A stretch of 64,000 nt of DNA from Gordionus sp. m RMFG-2023 (taxonomy: Eukaryota; Nematomorpha; Gordioida; Chordodea; Parachordodidae): contig NC_088777.1 of assembly GCF_954871325.1 (NCBI RefSeq), forward strand, positions 21,987,366 to 22,051,365. The letters run 5' to 3'. The position numbers and the translations under genes are program-made. Under the pieces are notes generated by a model. It was given only the letters and a program-made list of their open reading frames with translations. It was not told the DNA's origin and searched no databases. Below, in pieces: positions 56,468 through 64,000 of the stretch; within the stretch, counting starts at the first letter, position 1; every line of letters starts with the position of its first letter.

Positions 56468-58546
56468 CTAAAGTAGTAAAATGTTAATAAATATATGTTT
56501 TATATTCAATACAATCTTATATGTTATTATAATCGATGCATCTTAGCATAAGCTTAAAACAGTAAAATCGTTAATCATTTAAACTAACAAAATGGATTTA
56601 GGCATGCTAAGAAATTGGTCTCAAGAATAAAAATAAAATAATTCGGGTTATGCTCAAGTCAAATTTAGAAGATCATGCTTTTGCTTTCCCCAACCTTGTT
56701 TCATAAAAATGAGTAAATTTAAAATTCTTATCTATTTTTTAACCTGTTTCAATATAATCCATAATTAATCGGTTTTGTAGAGAATATTTTTAAAAATATC
56801 TACTACATCAAAAATAAGAAATCTACAAGATTTTAATTAAAATATTATACACAGATACACAATATGCACGCTTAAATGATTTATATCACAAACTATAAAA
56901 AATTTTAATTATGAAGTCATATGTTTTATTTAATAAAAAAAAATAGATATGAATAAAATAACAAGTGTTCTATATTAGTAAAAATTTTATAATATAAAAT
57001 ATACTTATTTAAAAGATATATAATTTTTTTTTAAATAATAACAAAACATTTGGTTTATAATAAAACTCTTAGAGATTTAAAATTAAATGGGAATAGCAAA
57101 AAAATATAATAAATAAATAAAATATTTAAAAGGAAGGCATTGGATCCTATGCCATGTGAAATGATATCATCTGTTATAAAATCGTCTTCCGTTAAAAAAA
57201 TATAATAAATTTATAAATAATTTATGTTCACTTCAATTTACTTACAAGTTGTAAATGATTTACTTCTATATATCGAAAAATTATAAATAATTTTAAACTG
57301 ATTGAAGTCAATACTTGGGCAAATTGGACTATTCCATTTAATTATTCTGATAAGATTAACATAATGATTAATGACTAATAATAGCGGTTTCCTAGGTGCT
57401 TAACTGAGAAGTACTTTATGGTCAACTATAAATAAATCGTTCAATTTTGATGGGACGGGCCGGGTCTGAATTTTTTTTTTAAAAAATACCCGAGCTCTAT
57501 AAGCTTAAATGAGGCAATAAATTAGAAGTTTTAGAACCGTTAAATTTTGTTGGAGAGTATAAGCTTGGATGGGACAAAATTAGGGGTTTTCTTAAGAAAT
57601 GGGCAATTTAAAAATCATCTGGTAAATTTTTAGATTTGATTACACTGCATATGTCAAGAATACTGCAACTATTGAAGATATAAATTACTTATATACCCAG
57701 ATTAAATTTTGATTTTCTTAATTATAATATAAACAAATCATTAAAATTAAATTACTTGATAGGTGGCGTTTTTTGTTAAAATATTTCGATTTTTAAATTT
57801 TTTTTTGGCAGGTTAAGGTTAGGTTAGAATTAAGGTTGGAAGAGTTGCCAGATAGGAAATAAGCTTAGTATATATTTTAAATGGTCGATAAAATTTGGTC
57901 ATTGTTTAATAATTTTCTAAACAACGGCCTATAGCAATTTTATAATTTACAATTTGATTTATGTGCCTAATTGTAAGCTAAAATGAACCTTTAAAATTTC
58001 AAGAAGATTATAATGTAAAATAAATAATTTAATACACCATAATTTTTTTAAAAGGAAGCGCTTATAGCTTTTAGCATATTTGCTTTTTCTTGGCAAATTT
58101 TTTTTACAGATAAAAAACATGACACTTATAAATTTTTTTTATTTGATCAGAAAAATTAGCAAAAACTATGCCATCTATTTGACTGAGTTATTTATTATAT
58201 TACTTTTTTTTCATGATTTATTTATTGTAATTTGTATTTCAAAAGGTAGAATTCAAAAAAATGTATGTATATGTATCAAAACAATAAAAAAAACATAGTA
58301 AATTTAAAAATATTTAAATGTATATTCTAGCTAAAGAATAAGAATATTTTCTGAACTAAATTTTTTATAAAAGCAAAAGCTTTGGTAGAAGTAGCGATTG
58401 GCGAAAATATAAATTGCCAAGATTTTTATGCTGATCATTTAAGTCTCTGCTACTTTAAGCAAGTTGCTGTTACTATTGGTAGGGAAGGACAAGACACAAG
58501 ACACATCTATAATCTCAAATTAGAGATTTGCCCATAAAGATGTATA
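56468..58546. other. Upstream of the Scratch-like exon, no gene recognised
   Basis: This is either the first intron of the Scratch-like gene or intergenic. A GC-rich patch GATGGGACGGGCCGGGTCTG lies at 57448. A 72-residue hydrophobic plus frame (58080-58298) is likely chance in T-rich DNA. I searched for a SNAG-type start on the minus strand without success. Confidence 0.35.
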
Positions 58547-58872
58547 GTTACGACCAGGGTTGCCATGTCAAAATTATCAAATTGTGGGAGAAATTTGGTA
58601 TTTTGCGGGAGAAATATAAAAATTGAGGTAGAAATATAAAAATTGCTAAAAAAAATTTTTTTGCATGCCTTCAGCCGGGATTTTGAATTGAATTAGTTAT
58701 CCGTCTATTATTTTTTATAATTACTTTATATAAATACAAAGTTGATAACTATTTTTCAAAATAAAATAGTTGCCTATTTTTACCTATTTTGTAACATCTT
58801 GATTTATTAAATATATTAATTTTATAAAAAAAACCAACGATCTTTTTTAAATATAAAAGAATGTAAACCAAA

Positions 58873-59075
58873 AGTCTGCATTGATTTGGAGGGTGGGCGG
58901 GCGAAAATATTTTTAAGAACGGGCAGATGGGCGGGCGAGTAAAAAAATATTTTAGATTATGGGCTGTTGGATGGGTGGGTTAAGAAATTTAAACAATGGG
59001 CGGGCTATTAAAAAAAATTTAAAATCATTTAAGTAAATATTAATAAAAAATTGTTCTTATGAACTGTATTATTAA
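58873..59075. mobile_element. Fragment of the GGGCGGG MITE family
   Basis: AGTCTGCATTGATTTGGAGG, then GTGGGCGGGCGAAAA, CAGATGGGCGGGCGAG and AACAATGGGCGGGC correspond to one end of the 23800-24180 element. The other end may lie beyond the nested 59076-59867 element but was not identified. Confidence 0.6.
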
Positions 59076-59867
59076 CAGGGTACCGATATTTTATATCGGA
59101 TCGGGGCCCATATTTCATACATTTTAAAATATCGGTTATCGGCAAATATTATAAAATTTTCATCCGATCCGATAAGATACAAAATGGCGTAAAAACAAAA
59201 ATAACATATTATAAAATTTTAAAAATAGGTTATATCTAAAAAACCATTTATTTTTATAAATAAAATCGAAATCCATTTTATGTATATTTTTATAATAATT
59301 ATTATTATTTAATAAACATTCTGCCATATTGTTATTTTTTTGCGAAATCTGTTTATAAAAGTGTGCGATAATCTCTTCAAAATCTGTTTTTAGTGAAGCT
59401 GGTGATATTGACAGTTGCCATCGCTGCAGGCTGACCTCTGATAAATTGGAAATTTTGGTATTTCTAAAAATAAATCTTCGATATATATATGTTAATTATT
59501 ATTTTAAATATTTATTTCAAATTTCATAATATATTTGTATATTACTTATTATATAAATAGATTAATGTTATTGCTTATTATATAAATAAGTGATTTATCA
59601 ATAAAAAATATTTATTTATATACTTTTAGAATTGCAATTGAATTGAATATAACTGATCATTATAATATATTTAAATGGCATTGTTAATTGTTATGGTATA
59701 GTTAAATTATTGATGTTATACTAATAAAAAGTATATTAAAAATTAAAACCATTGGTATCTTTACAGAATACAAAATTAGATATGATATCGGATCGGTAAT
59801 CGGCCGATATCAATTCAATATCGAGAATATCGGATCGGCCTCCAAAAACTGGTATCGTACACCCCTA
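59076..59867. mobile_element. Element with ATCGG-rich inverted ends
   Basis: The left end CAGGGTACCGATATT and the complement of the right end TAGGGGTGTACGATACC resemble each other, with repeated ATCGGATCGG/CCGATCCGAT and TATCGG motifs within 130 bp of each end. The flanking ATTATTAA (59068-59075) and ATTATGAA (59868-59875) match at 7 of 8. The non-coding interior has no recognised transposase. Confidence 0.75.
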
Positions 59868-60268
59868 ATTATGAATAATGTGATTGAACTATAATAAATC
59901 AAATAATTATCAGTATCATTGAATTAAGAATAATATTATTTTATAATTTATTTAATTTAACCTGAACTTGATAATTAAAAGCTCTATAATATTATACACA
60001 GACACAATGAAATGATAAAATATGAATGAAATGAATGATGTTGATTTATTATTGGAAATAAATAAAACAAGATAGAAATAAATTTACAAACCAGACATGT
60101 TTTTCGAATAAATATTTAAAATTTATTTAAAAATAATCAATTACTGTCTCAAAATTATTATTTATATATTATAAACGTTAAAATGCTAAACAAAATTGTG
60201 CGGGAGAAATTAAAAAAATGCGAGAGTTTCTTGCTGATGGGGGGAGACATGGCAACCCTGGTTACGAC

Positions 60269-61240
60269 CGACAATTTTTTGTGTTTTATAATAAAAGGAT
60301 CCATTTAAGGTTTGTAGATATAAGGCACAGAACCCTTAGAAGGTGGGCGTATTTTAATTCTTTTGGAAGTATTATGTACTATACAAAATAATTTCATATT
60401 ATGTGTAATATTTTTTAAAATTATATGTATGTTTTGTTAATGTTTTAATTACAATGTATTAAAGACTTTTTGTGTAATCAGTTACGCATTTCTTGACCTG
60501 TAAAGGGTGGTCGCAAACTTGTAAATTATCATTTTCATTAAGACTGTCGATCATGTTTATACAATGTGATTGGTGGATGTTGTAATAGTCAGTTACAAAA
60601 AAAATCTAGTATATTCAAATTGTGATAATATTCAAACAAAAATAATGTTTTATTAAAATTATTACTTTATTATTTGTCTTAGACTATGCAAATGAGATAA
60701 AAATGCGTGATAATTGTAGATTTTTCATACTTTAAGGGTTTAACAATTGGAGTTATTCACTTTTTATTTTTCGCATATAATTTTCATAATTTTTAGTCTT
60801 GAGTTTAATAAAAGAATTAGAATTTATATTATGGTTTAATATTATTTCTATTTCAATTCTAGGCACTAATACCCCAACATCACAGTGGTGGTGGAGATTA
60901 ACGCATTCCGGGCAATTAAAAATTCAGTCTAATAATAAACAATGTTACATGGTGATAAGAAGTGTTGTCAAACTGCATTCTAAGGCAAAAATTCGATAAA
61001 AATAAAGAAATAAGAAAAATAGTTTGTAATAAAAACATTTCGAGAATTATAATTAAAATTAAAAGTAATGAAAGAAGAAAATTTATCTTTAAAATTAAAT
61101 TTGGATAAGAAAGAGATTTAGAGTTATTTTTAAAGATTCAGATTGGAATATAAAAATTATTTTACCATACCTCATTTAAATTTCGAACTAATTTTTGTAA
61201 ATATTGATAAGATTATTATAAAAAATTGTGTAGGAATATA
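60269..61240. other. AT-rich stretch, no gene recognised
   Basis: CACAGTGGTGGTGGAGATTA near 60881 follows a TTTAATAAAAG stretch and could be an LTR end with a primer site, but no partner LTR or pol was found. The 66-residue frame there (60799-60999) is unsupported. Confidence 0.3.
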
Positions 61241-61262
61241 CTTACCTTACTTACTTACCTAC

Positions 61263-61309
<47 letters not shown>

Positions 61310-61810
61310 TACTTACTTACTTACTTACTTCACTTACTTACTTTAGTTACATACTTTACTTACTTTACTTACTTACTTTACTTACTTACTTTACTTACTT
61401 ACTTTACTTACTTACTTTACTTACTTACTTTACTTACTTACTTTACTTACTTACTTTACTTACTTACTTTACTTACTTACTTTACTTACTTACTTTACTT
61501 ACTTACTTTACTTACTTACTTTACTTACTTACTTTACTTACTTACTTTACTTACTTACTTTACTTACTTACTTTACTTACTTACTTTACTTACTTACTTT
61601 ACTTACTTACTTTACTTACTTACTTTACTCTACTTACTTTACTTACTTTACTTACTTACTTACTTACTTTACTTACTTTACTTACTTACTTACTTTACTT
61701 ACTTACTTTACTTACTTTACTTTACTTTACTTTACTTACTTTACTTACTTTACTTTACTTTACTTTACTTTACTTTACTTTCTTCTCTTTCTTTCTTTCT
61801 TTCTTTCTTT
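61241..61810. repeat. Microsatellite of CTTA and CTTTA units with a higher-order period
   Basis: About 570 bp consist almost only of CTTA and CTTTA. The first ~100 bp are mainly pure CTTA. From about 61363 to 61626 a regular 13-bp unit, CTTACTTACTTTA, repeats about twenty times. The end drifts to CTTTA and finally CTTT repeats (61776-61810). Long open frames through it (for example 61226-61834) are low-complexity artefacts. Confidence 0.95.
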
Positions 61811-62837
61811 AAAATGAAAAACAAAGAATTATAAAGGTAGCATTCATAGTAGATAAGATATTAAGAAGTTTGTGTTATATTTATTTAAAGGTGATAATTT
61901 ATGAATTTTATATTTGGAAGTTACTGAAACCAATTGAATTTAACTGAATATAATTGATAAGATGTTTTAGATTTTAGAAATTATAATACTAAAAATTGAT
62001 CACTGGAGATAACTATGACAAAGAAGTAGGAACATAAATTGTGGAGATTAAATATATTTATTTGTAAAAATATATTTATAATTGAAAATTTTCGAAGATT
62101 AAAATTAAAGAGTCGAATACAAATAGTGTTTAAAAGATATGATAATTTAAAAATTCGGAGAATAGATTAGAGACTAAGATAAATAGGCATTTATTGTTTG
62201 AAAATAGTTGATGTTGTAATTAAATTCTTATTGAAGATTTACGTTTAACTTTTATTTTAAGGGCTGCGAGAGAAAAAACAGCCTCGATCATCTGATATGT
62301 GAATAAGATACGCATAAGTTGATAATATTTAGTAAAATATTAGGTTGTTGATTAACCAAAAATCCTTCATAGAGAGAAACCGCTTTCATCATTAGAATAT
62401 TTATGCCGCAAACGAGTTATATTAGAGATCGGATTTTTATTTTAAATCATTAATAAGATTTGAGGTCAATAAGCAACTTTATTCTAATAATAGTAAAAAG
62501 AAAAACAAGAGGAAATTAAGGAAATACTAAAGAAGAAATGATGAAGTCTATTTTTAATTGTTTTAATGGGGTTTTAGATATAAGAAAATATCGTGCAGAA
62601 TGAAGAAATAATTTTTTGTTGGATAATGATAATATGGATACGAAATACTCGGAAGAGAAAAAGAATTTTTTTTTGATATTTATAGAATAAGACTATTTAC
62701 AAGAGTGTAAAATGTAAAAAAAGTAGGAGAATTTAAGAAGTTTTAAAAGAGAAGAAATGAGTGTAAAATAGTGATATATAATTGTAAAATAAAAAGTGCG
62801 TTAGAAATATAATTGATAGGTTATTTTAAAACGTTGT
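61811..62837 (+). other. Purine-rich plus strand, no gene recognised
   Basis: The plus strand is visibly A+G-rich (for example AAGAAAAACAAGAGGAAATT near 62500), unlike the rest of the window. Stops are frequent in all frames. Confidence 0.4.
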
Positions 62838-63165
62838 GATAGAATTATGAGAATCATAAATTTATGGGTTTTAAAATTGATGGTAAACATAATCGATTTG
62901 TTGATGAACAAGTGATAATTATGAGAATCATAATTTTAAGTGTTAATGATCGACATAATTGATTTGTTTTTTAACAAGTCTGAGAAAGTTATGAGAATCA
63001 TAAATTGGTATGCTGAAAATGAATGATAGACATAATTGATTTGTTTTTTAACAAGTCTGTGATAGTTAAAAGAATCATAATTATTGGGTGTTGAGAATTG
63101 AGGATAAACGTGAATGTGTTGTTTTTAACAATGGGTGCGAGACTTATGAGAATATAAAAGTCAAT
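62838..63165. repeat. Diverged tandem repeat, about five copies
   Basis: TTATGAGAATCATAA-like anchors lie at 62845, 62929, 62989, 63065 (changed) and 63144. Each is followed by a (A/C)ATAATTGATTTGTTTTTTAACAAG-like or related block. Spacing varies from 60 to 84 bp, so the unit is degenerate. Confidence 0.75.
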
Positions 63166-63284
63166 TGGTTTTCAAAGAGAGTGAACGAAAAAGAAGAATA
63201 AAAAAAGAATTTTATTCCAGTTTTTGAATAATGGGGAGTGAACCGCATAATGGACAAGAAAAGAAATAGATATTTTATTTTTCT

Positions 63285-63540
63285 TTAAAGAACAAGCATG
63301 TACAAGGATTTATTAAGTAAAACGAAATAAATGCGTAATACCACAAGAAGACAAAATTTTTTGGGTAAAAATTTAGAACCAAGATTTTTTTGATTTAAGA
63401 TATTCAAGAGAATATTAGATTTAAATTCGGCTTTAGACATGGTTGACAAAGGATGTGGATTGATAGCTAAAGGACAACTACCTGCATATGGCTCCATTGA
63501 GGGTAAAGTGGTGGTAGAATTTGATATAATTATATAATTT
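63285..63540 (-). CDS. Unrecognised open frame, possible exon
   Basis: The minus-strand frame is open from at least 63540 to 63285. ATG at 63497 starts MEPYAGSCPLAINPHPLSTM, then SKAEFKSNILLNILNQKN. The composition (Pro, Ser, Ala, Gly, Met) is less AT-driven than chance frames here, so it could be a short exon. TTG|GTTCTAAA near 63378 could be a donor. No family resemblance. Confidence 0.25.
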
Positions 63541-63574
63541 ATTTAAATATTTTTATTATGTGTTATAATTTTAA

Positions 63575-63875
63575 GATTTAATTTAGAGAAAAAGTGAGTA
63601 AATATTTCAGGAATTAAGAGAGAAGTTAGGCAATTTAATAGATTTTGTAAGTAAGAATTAGATTAGAGGCGATAACCTTATACATTAAGACGAAGTGGAC
63701 ATTTTGATATTTTGAACTCTGTATTTTAAATTTGTGAATAAATGTAAGAAAAAGTGATAAAATATTTCAGAAGTTATAAACGGTTAAATAGATTATTTTA
63801 GGTAGGTAGATTAGATACGATTACCTGAGACCTTAAGACAAAGATCATGTGAATATCTCGGCAAGTATGTCGTAG
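63575..63875. repeat. ~165-bp tandem duplication
   Basis: Copy 1 (about 63580-63720) and copy 2 (about 63743-63875) share AGAAAAAGTGA.TAAATATTTCAG, then TTAATAGATT..GTA(A/G)GTA, AGATTAGA..CGAT.ACCT and ACATTAAGAC(G/A)AAG, with moderate divergence. Confidence 0.65.
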
Positions 63876-64000
63876 AAGACATGGAAATCTAAAAGATCGA
63901 TACGGTTACAGGAATTAGATGAAAAGAACTAATCAATTACAAGAGAACGTTGGAAATAAGATACTAGATAGAACAAATGGTCAAGTCGTTTAGGCTGCAA

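Larger units (their letters stand above)
58555..60260. mobile_element. hAT-type element with CAGGGTTGCCATGTC ends, containing two others
   Basis: Fifteen-base perfect inverted ends CAGGGTTGCCATGTC are flanked by a perfect 8-bp duplication GTTACGAC at 58547-58554 and 60261-60268. Subterminal GCGGGAGAAAT motifs lie near both ends. The interior holds a GGGCGGG-family fragment (about 58873-59075) and a 792-bp element (59076-59867). No transposase frame is visible. Minus the inserts, it is a short non-autonomous element. Confidence 0.9.

Noticed and set aside
57131-57145. ATG CCT TCC TTT on the minus strand as a SNAG-type start of the Scratch-like gene
   Set aside because: A stop follows after four codons and the basic SNAG residues are missing.
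58080-58298. 72-residue hydrophobic plus-strand frame
   Set aside because: T-rich DNA gives Phe/Leu/Ile by chance; no support from context.
60790-60910. LTR end plus primer-binding site of a further retrotransposon
   Set aside because: No second LTR and no gag or pol in the following 3 kb.
61226-61834. 202-residue open frame rich in Leu/Thr/Tyr
   Set aside because: It is the translation of the CTTA/CTTTA microsatellite, and other frames are equally open.
1-64000. CRISPR array, bacterial operon or prophage
   Set aside because: Spaced direct repeats of that type are absent. Introns, eukaryotic transposons and zinc fingers show that the DNA is eukaryotic.

Overview
The window is a strongly AT-rich stretch of an invertebrate metazoan genome, recognisable as eukaryotic by spliced genes with very short introns (41-58 bp in the clearest gene), a Snail/Scratch-family zinc-finger gene and a dense population of eukaryotic transposons. 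Species cannot be read from the sequence. The Scratch homologue argues for an animal, and the compact introns and AT-richness argue for a small or fast-evolving invertebrate lineage. Most of the 64 kb is transposable-element debris. Two host-like genes stand out, both on the minus strand.

Layout. 0-12 kb: a PIF/Harbinger transposase pseudogene (1.44-1.57 and 11.59-11.83 kb) is split by a full Ty3/gypsy-type LTR retrotransposon (1570-11587). That element is itself split in its integrase by a 4.0-kb hAT element (5797-9798, perfect 8-bp target duplication), which holds a ~1-kb near-palindromic fold-back sequence. 12-17 kb: MITEs and a non-autonomous hAT element. 17.4-30.2 kb: an unrecognised minus-strand gene built from small exons that each encode one copy of a ~25-40-residue repeat. 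Nearly all readable exons are phase 1 at both ends, and the gene is invaded by nested hAT elements at 26.2-29.3 kb and holds a ~6-kb MITE-rich gap. 32-36.4 kb: fragments of a zinc-knuckle gag-like protein, a conserved C-terminal region shared with many non-LTR retroelement polyproteins, and a truncated gypsy gag-protease-RT. 37.6-46.8 kb: a 1.0-kb hAT-type element, then a TTF-zinc-finger/DUF4371/hATC transposase pseudogene split by another hAT element and followed by a third. 46.8-51.4 kb: no gene recognised. 51.4-52.6 kb: hAT relics. 52.95-56.47 kb: two exons of the Scratch-like gene, with the intron at the position usual for the Snail family. 58.5-60.3 kb: nested hAT-type elements. 60.3-64 kb: a purine-rich plus strand with a ~570-bp CTTA/CTTTA microsatellite and degenerate tandem repeats.

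How the parts relate. At least six terminal-inverted-repeat families with hAT-like 8-bp target duplications are present, and many insertions sit inside other insertions, so relative ages can be read from the nesting. No transposase or pol gene looks intact. The Scratch-like gene is the only recognised gene whose reading frame is unbroken over its visible exons. The exon-repeat gene is partly intact (eight consecutive clean exons) and partly decayed (broken exons toward its 5' side).
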